Assembly: GCA_943912855.1 (NCBI GenBank)
Contig: CALTVC010000001.1
Location: 613,885-677,884, forward strand
DNA: 64,000 nt
Direction: 5' to 3'
Origin: an uncultured Flavobacterium sp.
GTDB lineage: Bacteria > Bacteroidota > Bacteroidia > Flavobacteriales > Flavobacteriaceae
Below the pieces are notes generated by a model. It did not search any database, was not told the DNA's origin, and saw only the letters and a list, made by a program, of their open reading frames with translations. The position numbers and the translations under genes are program-made. Below are positions 35,400 to 43,947 of the stretch, one piece after another; the first letter of the stretch is position 1; each line of letters begins with the position of its first letter.

Positions 35400-35633
35400 T
35401 TATTCCGTTATTAATATAACGTCTATTTCGGCAGCGGTTTCTTTGCGAATGCTAACGTGGCTGTCGCTAACGTTAATGTATATTGGGTCACCCAGCGGGG
35501 CAATTTGCAAAAGCTCCACCTCATTACCAGGAAGACAACCCATTTCCAGCAGCTTCAGCGGAATGGCATCTACGTTAAAATCGGTAATTATGGCTTTCTG
35601 GCCTTTTTTAAGCTGGGCAAGATTCGTTTTCAA
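35400..35633 (-). CDS. feoA: FeoA family protein
   Basis: 77 residues with the SH3-like FeoA fold: LAQLKKGQKAIITDF, LLEMGCLPGNEVELLQ, DPIYINVSDSHVSIRKETA. FeoA is a small cytoplasmic partner of FeoB. The only start in frame is a TTG at 35633 since an in-frame stop lies 9 nt above it. A -7 box TACTTTTG is at plus 35659-35666, 26 nt upstream, so the feo operon has its own promoter apart from the SCO1 gene. Confidence 0.93.
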   Translation of the reverse strand: MKTNLAQLKKGQKAIITDFNVDAIPLKLLEMGCLPGNEVELLQIAPLGDPIYINVSDSHVSIRKETAAEIDVILITE

Positions 35634-35683
35634 CTCTATTTAGAATCAGTTTAGATTGCAAAAGTAACAATAAAACTTTACAA

Positions 35684-36376
35684 TCATTCATTTTCTTGCA
35701 ACCATTTGATGTCTTCCAGCAGTTGCGACACGTTTTTAATGCCGTCTTCGGTGGGTTTATTCAGGTTGGTACCATCATAAAAACCACGTATGCGTCCTTT
35801 TTTATCCACCAGGATAAAATTCTCGGTGTGTACCATGTCGTACAGCTCACTACTGTCAGTTGTTTTAACGGCAAGGTAGCTTTTACGGGCTATGTAAAAA
35901 ATGTCTTTTTTATTACCCGTAACCATATTCCATTTTCCGTCTATGGCACCCATTTCATCGGCATAAGCACGTAAAACCGGAACCGTATCTATATCTGGTG
36001 TAACAGAATGCGACAGCAGCATAACATCGGGCATCGCCTTTATCTGGTCTTGTAGCCATACCATATTTTTAGTCATCTTAGGGCAAATGCTTTGGCATGT
36101 AGTAAAAAAGAAATCGGCTACGTATATCTTGTCCTTATAATCGTTCTGGGTTACGGTTTTACCGTTTTGGTTCGTAAAACTAAACGGCGCTATGCGATGG
36201 TGGCGCGCTATGCCGGTTACGCTGCTATCGGCAAGCTCCGGGTTAACATCGGCAGGGCTGAATATTTTCAGGTGTTTCTTTGGCGTAAGCACGGTATAAA
36301 AAAGCGTGAGTATGATTATCGAAAGTATAGCGAATACACTGATGAACAGCCTGTATTTTTTTAGGATGGAAAACAT
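35684..36376 (-). CDS. SCO1/SenC family protein
   Basis: 230 residues from ATG 36376. An N-terminal membrane anchor (about 9-30) holds a periplasmic thioredoxin-like domain with the copper/thiol motif CQSIC (C94, C98) and the conserved His in MVHTENFILVD. SCO proteins deliver copper to the Cu-A site of cytochrome c oxidase or act on its cysteines. A TTG reading from 36394 overlaps the -7 box TATCTTTG (plus 36392-36399) and was rejected. It is followed 50 bp later by the feo operon on the same strand. Confidence 0.92.
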   Translation of the reverse strand: MFSILKKYRLFISVFAILSIIILTLFYTVLTPKKHLKIFSPADVNPELADSSVTGIARHHRIAPFSFTNQNGKTVTQNDYKDKIYVADFFFTTCQSICPKMTKNMVWLQDQIKAMPDVMLLSHSVTPDIDTVPVLRAYADEMGAIDGKWNMVTGNKKDIFYIARKSYLAVKTTDSSELYDMVHTENFILVDKKGRIRGFYDGTNLNKPTEDGIKNVSQLLEDIKWLQENE

Positions 36377-36391
36377 TGCAAAAAATTTTGG

Positions 36392-36399
36392 CAAAGATA
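36392..36399 (-). promoter_or_regulatory. -7 box of the SCO1 gene
   Basis: TATCTTTG on the minus strand, 16 nt before the ATG. No TTG at the usual -33 distance. Confidence 0.5.
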
Positions 36400-36421
36400 G
36401 TGGAGAAAAGGTTATGTGTTG

Positions 36422-36503
36422 ATTTGGTTATACGGTTATTCGGGTGTTGTGAATGTTAATTATGCCTATCCCCTGTCTACAACGAATAACCGTATAACCA
36501 AAT
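36422..36503. repeat. 21-bp perfect inverted repeat between SCO1 and M13 peptidase genes
   Basis: 36422-36442 and 36483-36503 are exact reverse complements over 21 bp (arms contain GGTTATACGGTTATTCG), spacer 40 bp. Position is between two divergent promoters, so it is not a terminator of either gene. Confidence 0.85.
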
Positions 36504-36564
36504 TACCGAATAACCCCTACTTACGAATTAACAAATAACCAAATAACCGAATTAACGAATAACC
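36504..36564 (+). repeat. Degenerate TAACC/AATAACCGAA tandem words
   Basis: AATAACC, AATTAAC and CCGAATTAAC words repeat through this stretch, right up to the -7 box of the M13 gene. The AATAACCGAATTAAC word also occurs at about 4402-4418. Confidence 0.7.
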
Positions 36565-36572
36565 TATATTTG
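36565..36572 (+). promoter_or_regulatory. -7 box of the M13 peptidase gene
   Basis: TATATTTG, 27 nt upstream of the ATG at 36599; the -33 region is occupied by the TAACC repeat and has no TTG. Confidence 0.5.
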
Positions 36573-36598
36573 TACTCAGACTAAAAACACACGAACAA

Positions 36599-38656
36599 AT
36601 GAAACTACGTTTTGATGCAAAATTTGCCGCCACCGCACTTGTTGTGGGAAGCGCGCTTTGCTCTTACAATGCCCTGGCGCAACAAAAGCCGGGTATTAAC
36701 CTGCAATACATGGATACGTCGGTAAAGCCGGGTGACGACTTTTTTAGGTACGTAAACGGAAAATGGGTAGATGCTACCCAGATACCGGGCGACAAAACCC
36801 GTTGGGGAAGTTTTGACGAGCTTCGTGAAAACACCAACAACGACGCTCTTGCCATACTTAAAGAGGCCGCTGCAAACAAAAGCCTGAGCGCCACCAGCGA
36901 CCAGGGTAAAGCAGCAAACATGTACCGCACTATACTGGATACTGTGGCGCGTAACAAAGCCGGAATTACCCCACTTAAGCCGTACCTTAAAAAGATTGAC
37001 GCCATTAAAGACGTAAAATCGCTACAGGCATTTCTTGCCGAAATGGAGCTTGAAGGCGGTATTGGTTTCTTTGGCATTTACATAGGTGCCGACGCTAAAG
37101 ACAGTAACAAAAACGTAATCTACCTTGGTACAGGCCGCCTTGGTCTACCGGACAGGGATTACTACACCAGCGAAGATGCCGACTCTAAAGAAAAGCGCGC
37201 GAAATATGAGCAACACGTAGCCCGCATGTTTAAGTACATAGGCTATACAGAGAAAGATGCAGCCGCAGCGGCTAAACGCGTATTGGCTCTTGAAACGTCG
37301 CTTGCCGAACCAACACTTGACAGGGTGGCACTTCGTGATGACCGTGTTACTTACAACCCTATGAGCGTTGCCGAGCTTAAAAAGCTTACCCCGTCTGTAA
37401 ACTGGGACGCGTATTTTGTAGCTATTGGTCTTGGAAAACCTTCAAGCATAGTGGTATCTCAGCCTAAGTACATGACGGCGCTTGAAGCCATCTTCAAGAA
37501 AAAGGATGTTGCCGCATGGAAAGACTATCTTAAATGGGCAGAGCTACGCAGGTCTACCGGAAAACTTTCTACCGATATAGAAACTGCCAACTGGGAGTTT
37601 TACAGCAAAACACTTCGTGGTGCGCTTAAAGAAGAAAAACGCGACAAGAACGCGCTTCAAACCATTAACGGAACCCTTGGTGAAGCTCTTGGTAAACTAT
37701 ACGTAGCCAAAAAATTCCCGCCGGAAGCTAAGGCTAAAGCCGAAGCCATGATTAAAAACGTAATGCTGGCTTTTGAAAACCGTATTAACCACCTGCCTTG
37801 GATGGCTAAGTCTACCAAAGAAAACGCAGTAAAAAAACTAAACAATCTTACCGTAAAAATTGGATATCCTGACAAGTGGAAAGACTATTCTGCACTTACC
37901 ATTGTATCTCCTGAGCAAGGCGGAAGCTATTTCCAGAACTCGGTTAACATAGCCAAATGGAGCTGGAAAGAGGATGTAGACAAACTAAACAAACCGGTAG
38001 ACAAAACCGAATGGGGTATGGCACCACAAATTGTAAACGCCTACTTTAACCCATCGTACAACGAAATTGTGTTCCCTGCGGCAATCCTTCAGCCGCCGTT
38101 CTACGATTACCGTGCCGATGAGGCAGTAAACTATGGTGGTATTGGTGCTGTTATAGGCCACGAAATATCGCACGGGTTTGACGATAGCGGTGCCCGTTAC
38201 GATGCTAACGGTAACCTTGTAGACTGGTGGAGCGAAGAAGACCTTAAACAATTTACAGGTCTTGGTGGCGACCTTGCTTCTCAGTACAGCGCGCTACAGC
38301 CACTTCCGGGCATTCATGTAGACGGTAAGTTTACACTAGGTGAAAACATTGGTGACCTTGGTGGTGTTAATGCAGCTTACGACGGTCTTCAGCTTTACCT
38401 TAAAGAAAAAGGCAACCCAGGTCTTATAGATGGGTTTACACCAGAGCAACGTTTCTTTATTTCTTGGGGTACTATATGGCGTACAAAAATGCGTGATGAA
38501 GCCATTAAAAACCAGGTAAAAACAGACCCGCACTCTCCGGGAATGTATCGTGCTTATGTACCACTACAAAACGTGGACGTATTCTACGAAGCATTTAAAA
38601 TAACACCAGACCAAAAACTATATGTAGCGCCAGATAAGCGTGTAAAAATTTGGTAA
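36599..38656 (+). CDS. M13 family metallopeptidase (neprilysin/PepO-like)
   Basis: 685 residues. Signal peptide (about 1-27), an N-terminal M13 domain (PGDDFFRYVNGKW) and the C-terminal catalytic domain with NAYFNPSYNEIVFPAAILQ, the zinc motif VIGHEISHGFDD and the third ligand region GENIGDLGG, ending in VPLQNVDVFYEAF..VKIW. A periplasmic or surface oligopeptidase. Codon use is unusually uniform and strong, in keeping with high expression. It ends at a clear terminator. Confidence 0.95.
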   Translation: MKLRFDAKFAATALVVGSALCSYNALAQQKPGINLQYMDTSVKPGDDFFRYVNGKWVDATQIPGDKTRWGSFDELRENTNNDALAILKEAAANKSLSATSDQGKAANMYRTILDTVARNKAGITPLKPYLKKIDAIKDVKSLQAFLAEMELEGGIGFFGIYIGADAKDSNKNVIYLGTGRLGLPDRDYYTSEDADSKEKRAKYEQHVARMFKYIGYTEKDAAAAAKRVLALETSLAEPTLDRVALRDDRVTYNPMSVAELKKLTPSVNWDAYFVAIGLGKPSSIVVSQPKYMTALEAIFKKKDVAAWKDYLKWAELRRSTGKLSTDIETANWEFYSKTLRGALKEEKRDKNALQTINGTLGEALGKLYVAKKFPPEAKAKAEAMIKNVMLAFENRINHLPWMAKSTKENAVKKLNNLTVKIGYPDKWKDYSALTIVSPEQGGSYFQNSVNIAKWSWKEDVDKLNKPVDKTEWGMAPQIVNAYFNPSYNEIVFPAAILQPPFYDYRADEAVNYGGIGAVIGHEISHGFDDSGARYDANGNLVDWWSEEDLKQFTGLGGDLASQYSALQPLPGIHVDGKFTLGENIGDLGGVNAAYDGLQLYLKEKGNPGLIDGFTPEQRFFISWGTIWRTKMRDEAIKNQVKTDPHSPGMYRAYVPLQNVDVFYEAFKITPDQKLYVAPDKRVKIW

Positions 38657-38662
38657 TAATAC

Positions 38663-38692
38663 AAATGGCCGTTCAGATTTGAGCGGCCATTT
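38663..38692 (+). terminator. Terminator after the M13 peptidase gene
   Basis: 13-bp stem AAATGGCCGTTCA (38663-38675) with TGAGCGGCCATTT (38680-38692), one wobble pair, GATT loop, followed by TTTTT. Confidence 0.9.
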
Positions 38693-39059
38693 TTTTATCA
38701 TTGTCAATTAATAATCCTTTCAGTCATTGTAGAAAACAATTGTTTTACACTTGTTGCAGGAGTAAAACAATACTTACAAAATATGCGTTAAAGCGATATA
38801 TTTATTAAAAAAGTAAATAAAATACTACAATAAGCTAAAATAACATTGTTGCATTATCTAAAATAGGCTATAATTCCAAAGGAATACTTCTAAAACGCCT
38901 CTTATTAAATCACTTTTTTAACAGATAATTGAAAAACAATAAAATATAAGAATTTATTTATAAAAACACTGAAAATTGCGTGCGAATTGCGGATTTCCCG
39001 CAACTTACGTATTTATTTAAAGGTTAAATTTGCAAAGCCAATTGTAAACCGCCCCCAAT
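38693..39059. other. 367-bp intergenic region upstream of the response regulator
   Basis: No gene seen on either strand. It is AT-rich and holds the AAAACAAT/ATTGTTTT arms at 38733-38771 and a -7-like TAAATTTG at 39025-39032, 28 nt before the response regulator start. No -33 TTG is at the standard distance. Confidence 0.6.
38733..38771. repeat. Overlapping inverted repeats with ATTGTTTTAC arms
   Basis: ATTGTTTTAC (38739-38748) pairs with GTAAAACAAT (38762-38771) across 13 nt; the same left arm also forms the palindrome AAAACAATTGTTTT (38733-38746). The two structures exclude each other. Confidence 0.65.
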
Positions 39060-39722
39060 TTGAACAGGATTTTAGACGTATTAGCAGTAGATGATCATGT
39101 AGTTGTTCTTGAGGGTTATCATTATATGTTCAAAAATCTTGATCATAAGTATGATGAACTCAAGTTTATTAAAGCACGCGATTGCGAAACTGCTTACCAT
39201 CTTATTATGGCTCACAGGCACGCCCCGTTTAATGTGGCGTTGCTGGACTACAGCATACCCCAATACGAAGACCAAAAACTTTACAGCGGTGCCGACCTTG
39301 CATTACTGATACGCAAACACATGCCCAAATGCAAAATCATACTCATGACCATGCATAAGGAAATAGACATTATAGGCGGTATCATAGAAAAAGTAAACCC
39401 CGAAGGTTTTATTAATAAAAGTGATTGTAGCGCCGAAGAACTTTCGGAGGCATTTAACGAGGTATTAAACGGCAATGTTTTTTACAGCAGGGCCATATCT
39501 AATTACCTGCACCGTAAAGCAAAAGGAATAGTACTGGAAGACGTAGATGTACGCATTATACTGCTACTGGCAAAGGGCATAAAAAACAAAAACCTGAGCA
39601 ATTACATACCACTCAGCGACAGTGCCATTGAAAAAAGAAAATATCGTATAAAAAGGATGCTGGAAGTAGACGGTGACGATGAAGACCTGATACAGGAAGC
39701 CCGCACCCAAGGATACATATAG
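39060..39722 (+). CDS. Orphan response regulator (receiver domain, LuxR-like HTH)
   Basis: 220 residues. Receiver domain with acidic pair DD (11-12), phospho-acceptor D63 in LLDYSIP and the conserved Lys K120 in FINKSD. The C-terminal part (about 155-205) has the LuxR/NarL-type helix pattern (VRIILLLAKGIKNKNLSNYI). The only start in frame is a TTG at 39060, because a stop lies 13 nt upstream. No kinase gene is near; the nearest in this window is at 23454. Target genes unknown. Confidence 0.85.
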   Translation: MNRILDVLAVDDHVVVLEGYHYMFKNLDHKYDELKFIKARDCETAYHLIMAHRHAPFNVALLDYSIPQYEDQKLYSGADLALLIRKHMPKCKIILMTMHKEIDIIGGIIEKVNPEGFINKSDCSAEELSEAFNEVLNGNVFYSRAISNYLHRKAKGIVLEDVDVRIILLLAKGIKNKNLSNYIPLSDSAIEKRKYRIKRMLEVDGDDEDLIQEARTQGYI

Positions 39723-39749
39723 GCCCCCAACTCTATATCTATATTTGCC

Positions 39750-39784
39750 GGAACCGCCTCTGCAAACAGCAGCAGGGCGGTTCC
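39750..39784 (+). terminator. Terminator after the response regulator
   Basis: Stem GGAACCGCC (39750-39758) with GGCGGTTCC (39776-39784), inner CTGC/GCAG pairs, followed by TTTTTT. Confidence 0.88.
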
Positions 39785-39788
39785 TTTT

Positions 39789-40580
39789 TTATACAAAAGT
39801 AAAACCAAGCAAAGCAGTGAGTTTATCCTGACCTTTTACAATTTTACCTTTAGTACCACTTCCTTCAGAAAAATGGGGTTCGGGCAAGCCAAACTCATTT
39901 GTTTTTTCAGTGTAATATTCTTTCCGGGATTTAGTGGTAGGATGCACCGCTGTAAAAACCTCGCCCCAGCATTGTCGTTGTATGATACGGGTAATGATGT
40001 CTATACACTCTTCCCGGTTTATAAGGTTAACCGGACCATTGGCATTTTCCAGGTTTTGTTTTCCTGCCAAATGATATACCGGATGACGCTCCCCTCCTAC
40101 CAGTCCGCCCAGGCGAATAGTTGTGGTTTTAAAATCGGGACAGTCCTGCAATAACATTTCTGCTTTTAAAACCTGTTTCCCGCTTTCGGTTTGTGGGTTG
40201 GGCAATGTGGTTTCATCTACGACAGGCAAACTCTCATCTTCGCCATACACAGAAACAGAGCTTGTAAAAAGCACGTTTTTCACCCCGGATGAAGCAATAT
40301 GCGGAATGATTGTTTTTATACGTTCAGGATAGCTTAAATTGCTTTTAACACCTGCCTTGGGAGGAATGGATATGATTAGCACATCAGACCCGTTCAAAAA
40401 ATCCTGAAGCACCTCAACATCCGGAGCATTGAGGTCTATACAAAATGGCGTTATGCCTTTTTCCTGCAACAGCTGAAATTTATCTGTACTGGTTACCGAA
40501 CCCTTAACAGTATTTGATTTGGCAAGACTTTCGCCCAATGGCAATCCTAACCAGCCAGATCCTAAAATAGCTATGTTCAT
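39789..40580 (-). CDS. NAD(P)-dependent epimerase/reductase-like protein (YeeZ-like SDR)
   Basis: 263 residues. Rossmann start MNIAILGSGWLGLPLGESLA has GxGxxG; LIISIPPKAG and LFTSSVSVYGE follow the extended SDR pattern of YeeZ-like proteins, where the usual YxxxK is not obvious. The start codon overlaps the stop of the GNAT-hydrolase gene by one base, so the two are translated together. Substrate unknown; a nucleotide sugar or a repair substrate is possible. Confidence 0.8.
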   Translation of the reverse strand: MNIAILGSGWLGLPLGESLAKSNTVKGSVTSTDKFQLLQEKGITPFCIDLNAPDVEVLQDFLNGSDVLIISIPPKAGVKSNLSYPERIKTIIPHIASSGVKNVLFTSSVSVYGEDESLPVVDETTLPNPQTESGKQVLKAEMLLQDCPDFKTTTIRLGGLVGGERHPVYHLAGKQNLENANGPVNLINREECIDIITRIIQRQCWGEVFTAVHPTTKSRKEYYTEKTNEFGLPEPHFSEGSGTKGKIVKGQDKLTALLGFTFV

Positions 40581-42298
40581 TATTTTGGATTACGTCGAGT
40601 TGATGGTTTACTATCCGCCGACTTTACTGTACGTGCGCTTGTAGCTCTTGGTGGTTTGGCAGCATTGGCTTTCATGGGTTTGTCCTCGGGTTGTCGCGGG
40701 GCTTTAACCTCAGTAGTTTTATCGGTAGTATTCTTAACCTCATCAGCTGGTTTTTGTGCCGCCGATGATTTTTTCAGTTTGTATAAATCCTGCCTGCGGT
40801 CTTTAAGGATACGTACACTACCAAACTCATGCAACTCTTTAAGCAAATCCAGGTCGCAGTCTACAATAATGGTCATCTCGGTATTAGGTGTAGCCTCCGC
40901 TTTTATGCCGTTACTCGGAAAACTAAAGTCAGATGGCGTAAACACTGCCGTTTGCGCATACTGAATATCCATATTGTTTACCCCCGGCAGGTTACCCACA
41001 CAACCTGCAATGGCTACGTAACATTCGTTTTCTATGGCGCGTGCCTGGGCACAATGGCGTACACGGGTATAACCGTTCTGGGTATCGGTGAGGAATGGCA
41101 CAAAGAGTATTTCCATCCCTTCGTCTGCAAGGAGGCGGCTGAGTTCAGGGAATTCCACATCATAGCAAATGATGATGCCTATTTTACCACAATCGGTATC
41201 AAAGGTTTTTATTTCGTAACCGCCCTTCATACCCCAGTAATTTACCTCATTAGGGGTAATGTGTATCTTGGTGTACATTTCGCTGGTACCATCGCGCTTA
41301 CACAGAAAACCAACATTGTACAACACACCATCTTCTACCAGTGGCATACTCCCGGTAATGATATTTATGTTATACGAAATTGCCATTTCCTGGAAACGCT
41401 TGCGTATGGGTTCGGCATATCGGGCAATTTCACGTATGGCATCGGCCTCGCTCAGGTGGTTAAAGTCTGCCATAAGCGGTGCCACGAACAATTCCGGGAA
41501 CAAGGCAAAATCACTACCATAACCCGAAACCGCATCGATAAAAAACTCTGCCTGCTCAAACAACGCTTCTACGTTTGCCAACGGACGCATTTGCCACTGC
41601 ACCAATCCAAGACGGATGACGCTTTTACGGGCGTTGATTAGTTTGGGTTCTTTTTCGTAATAGATGTTGTTCCATTCCATAAGAACAGCGTAGTCCTGGC
41701 TGTCTTTATCGCCTTCCAGATAATTGCGCATTATCTTAATCACGTGGAAATCGTTGCTGAGCTGAAACGCCAATACCGGGTCGAATATCTCTTTTTGGCG
41801 TACTTTATCTATATATTCTTTTGGGGTAATTTCATCGGAATGCTCATTAAAATGTGGCATGCGACCTGCAAAGATAATGCTCTTCAGGTTCAGCTGCTCG
41901 CAGAGTTCCTTACGGGCATCGTATAAACGACGTCCCAGGCGAAGCCCACGATAGGCAGGGTCTATAAAAACGTCAATACCATAGAGTACCTCCCCATCGT
42001 AATCGTGGGTATCAAAGCTATAATTACCTGTAATTTTTTCGTAGGTATGGTTAGCCGTAGCTTTTTTAAGATCCACAATAAGCGAAAGGGCACTGCCCAC
42101 CACTTTGTCATCTACAAGCACCACAAGCTGCCCCTCAGGGAATATTTTTAAAAGGCGTTTTATATCGTTTAGCCCCCAGTATGGCTCATCCATTTCCATT
42201 TCGCTGCCGGTATAGGCATGCTGCATGGAAAGGCGGAGTTCCTTATAATCTTCTATACGGAGGTTGCGTAACTCTACTTTGCTGATTTCTGTCTGCAT
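40580..42298 (-). CDS. GNAT acetyltransferase fused to carbon-nitrogen hydrolase
   Basis: 572 residues. The N-terminal GNAT domain (about 1-200) includes FIDPAYRGLRLGRRLYDARKE, the acetyl-CoA pyrophosphate loop. The nitrilase-type domain (about 225-505) has the Glu in FPELFVAP, Lys in MYTKIHITPNE and Cys in IGIIICYDVEFPE. A tail of about 65 residues is basic and disordered (PAQKPADE...STRRNPK). The two domains together are known from bacterial genomes; the reaction is probably amide hydrolysis with an acetyl transfer, substrate unknown. Overlaps the epimerase-like gene by one base. Confidence 0.9.
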   Translation of the reverse strand: MQTEISKVELRNLRIEDYKELRLSMQHAYTGSEMEMDEPYWGLNDIKRLLKIFPEGQLVVLVDDKVVGSALSLIVDLKKATANHTYEKITGNYSFDTHDYDGEVLYGIDVFIDPAYRGLRLGRRLYDARKELCEQLNLKSIIFAGRMPHFNEHSDEITPKEYIDKVRQKEIFDPVLAFQLSNDFHVIKIMRNYLEGDKDSQDYAVLMEWNNIYYEKEPKLINARKSVIRLGLVQWQMRPLANVEALFEQAEFFIDAVSGYGSDFALFPELFVAPLMADFNHLSEADAIREIARYAEPIRKRFQEMAISYNINIITGSMPLVEDGVLYNVGFLCKRDGTSEMYTKIHITPNEVNYWGMKGGYEIKTFDTDCGKIGIIICYDVEFPELSRLLADEGMEILFVPFLTDTQNGYTRVRHCAQARAIENECYVAIAGCVGNLPGVNNMDIQYAQTAVFTPSDFSFPSNGIKAEATPNTEMTIIVDCDLDLLKELHEFGSVRILKDRRQDLYKLKKSSAAQKPADEVKNTTDKTTEVKAPRQPEDKPMKANAAKPPRATSARTVKSADSKPSTRRNPK

Positions 42299-42385
42299 AA
42301 TCCTTTTCTTGTTTATGCTAAATGTACGAAAACCTTTCGCTTAGATATATTTACACTTGGTTAATGGGGTGTTAAATCTAATTTG

Positions 42386-42889
42386 CTACCTCCCCGCTTC
42401 TATGAGTCTTTTAGTGCGGTTATTAAATATCTCTATAAACTCATTTTCACCTTTTGTTTGCCCCGTACAAGAGTGGCAAAAATTAAAAATAGTAACCTGC
42501 TTGCCGTTAATCACTTCCTTTTTAAGCTCGTATTCACGCTCCGGGCAACCGTGATAACCGCCTGTGATACCTAACAAAACAGGATTTCCTTCAAGATAAA
42601 AACCTACAGCCAGATCATTAACCCGGGTATTGAGCCATGTGGATTGATTTTCTTCAAGTTTAACCCGGTCTTTTATTTTATATAACAAAGACAATGTTAT
42701 AAGATTGTCAGGCTTCCAGTCACCAAAGAACTCAGGTACAGGCAAACCTTGTAAAGATTTTGGTGTATAATTCATATAATCATTATACGCTTTCATTACA
42801 GGACTTTGCAAGGTGTCACACTCTTGCGCTTTCACTGTAAAAGAGATAGACATCAGGAGCATGAATACACTGAATATTTTTAAATGCAT
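42386..42889 (-). CDS. Unknown secreted protein with Cys motif
   Basis: 167 residues from ATG 42889 (MHLKIFSVFMLLMSISFTVKA), chosen because the segment is a good signal peptide. It has cysteines at the mature N-terminus (QECDTL) and near the C-terminus (GYHGCPER, FNFCHSCTGQ), of which CHSC looks like a CxxC thiol or metal site. Family not recognised. It lies 55 nt after the YwqG-like gene and shares its transcript. Confidence 0.6.
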   Translation of the reverse strand: MHLKIFSVFMLLMSISFTVKAQECDTLQSPVMKAYNDYMNYTPKSLQGLPVPEFFGDWKPDNLITLSLLYKIKDRVKLEENQSTWLNTRVNDLAVGFYLEGNPVLLGITGGYHGCPEREYELKKEVINGKQVTIFNFCHSCTGQTKGENEFIEIFNNRTKRLIEAGR

Positions 42890-42944
42890 AAAATTCAATA
42901 TCTTATTCTGAAAACGCATATAAATCCCATTTCTTATCCCTCCC

Positions 42945-43763
42945 TCAATGACACTGAAACTCAAACCACACTTTATCATCGGTTTCATCATAAAAAATGT
43001 ATACCAGTCCTACATCGCCCCACATAAGTCCGGCATTGTCTTCACTATCTACCTGAAAGAGTAACGGCACGCGTTCACCACGGCTGTTTACAGGGGTAGA
43101 TTCGCCCTGTACCCACCGCGGATAACCACCAAGCTGGGTTTGATAATAGCAGCTCCCGGTTATTTTTTCGCAAATCTGTTCGTAGAGTTCCCAGGGTTCA
43201 TCGGCATTAAGCCTTTCCAGCGTATCAGTAATTTCAGGAAGGTACTCGTTTATGCCTTCCCAGTCGGGTAATGACAGTGCCGACTCCAGCACCACATCAC
43301 AATACGGCGTATCTTCGAGTCCTTCAGGTCGTGGAAGTACTACTTGTTTATCTATATTAAGTTCCCTGAAAATCTTAACCAGCCAACCCGTATCATCGGT
43401 ATCGTTAGGGAGTTCTTCCTGGCTGTAAAAAAATTGTATCAGCTTTATGTCTTTGGGCAATTCGGTATTTTCATTGGCAAAAACCTGGAAAACAAAATCC
43501 AGCGGAAGCCTATTGTCAGACACCGGCCAGGTCATACCTTGTTCAAAATAAGGGTTACCGCCAAATTGTGATCGTATTGCCGAGTCAGGATGTAACCTGG
43601 ACGCATCTTTGAGCTTAATTGCGGTAGCATTCCGCGCCAGGGGGTATAACAGGCTTTCTATTTCGCCTAAAGAAGGTAGCGGACCGTAATCGTTTTCGGG
43701 TTGATGTTCGGGTACGGGTTTCTTGCCCGAGAACATCGAGGTTAGTTTTCTGAAAATTTCCAT
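42945..43763 (-). CDS. YwqG-like (DUF1963) protein
   Basis: 272 residues from ATG 43763. The YwqG pattern is visible: PLDFVFQVF near the centre, YPRWVQGE, PLLFQVDSEDNAGLMWGDVG and LVYIFYDETDD, with the C-terminal WFEFQCH. The family has no settled biochemical function; some members neighbour toxin genes as likely immunity proteins. No toxin gene is evident here. The longer reading frame at its 5' end was trimmed to the Met that fits the family. Confidence 0.8.
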   Translation of the reverse strand: MEIFRKLTSMFSGKKPVPEHQPENDYGPLPSLGEIESLLYPLARNATAIKLKDASRLHPDSAIRSQFGGNPYFEQGMTWPVSDNRLPLDFVFQVFANENTELPKDIKLIQFFYSQEELPNDTDDTGWLVKIFRELNIDKQVVLPRPEGLEDTPYCDVVLESALSLPDWEGINEYLPEITDTLERLNADEPWELYEQICEKITGSCYYQTQLGGYPRWVQGESTPVNSRGERVPLLFQVDSEDNAGLMWGDVGLVYIFYDETDDKVWFEFQCH

Positions 43764-43902
43764 TGTTGTATTTGGTTTTGGTTTTAGCAAAAAAACAAGG
43801 TCAATATTCTTATAACAGCATACTGTTTATTAAAAATGTTGCCTCTTGCGGTTTCACATGTTAAATATACAGAATTTTCTGTACCCGAAAGATGGTGTTG
43901 TT

Positions 43903-43910
43903 TATTTTTG
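43903..43910 (+). promoter_or_regulatory. -7 box of the deacetylase gene
   Basis: TATTTTTG, 37 nt before the ATG at 43948; -33 TTG not at the standard place. Confidence 0.4.
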
Positions 43911-43947
43911 GAATTTTACACTACTAAATCGCTACGCTTTAAACCAA

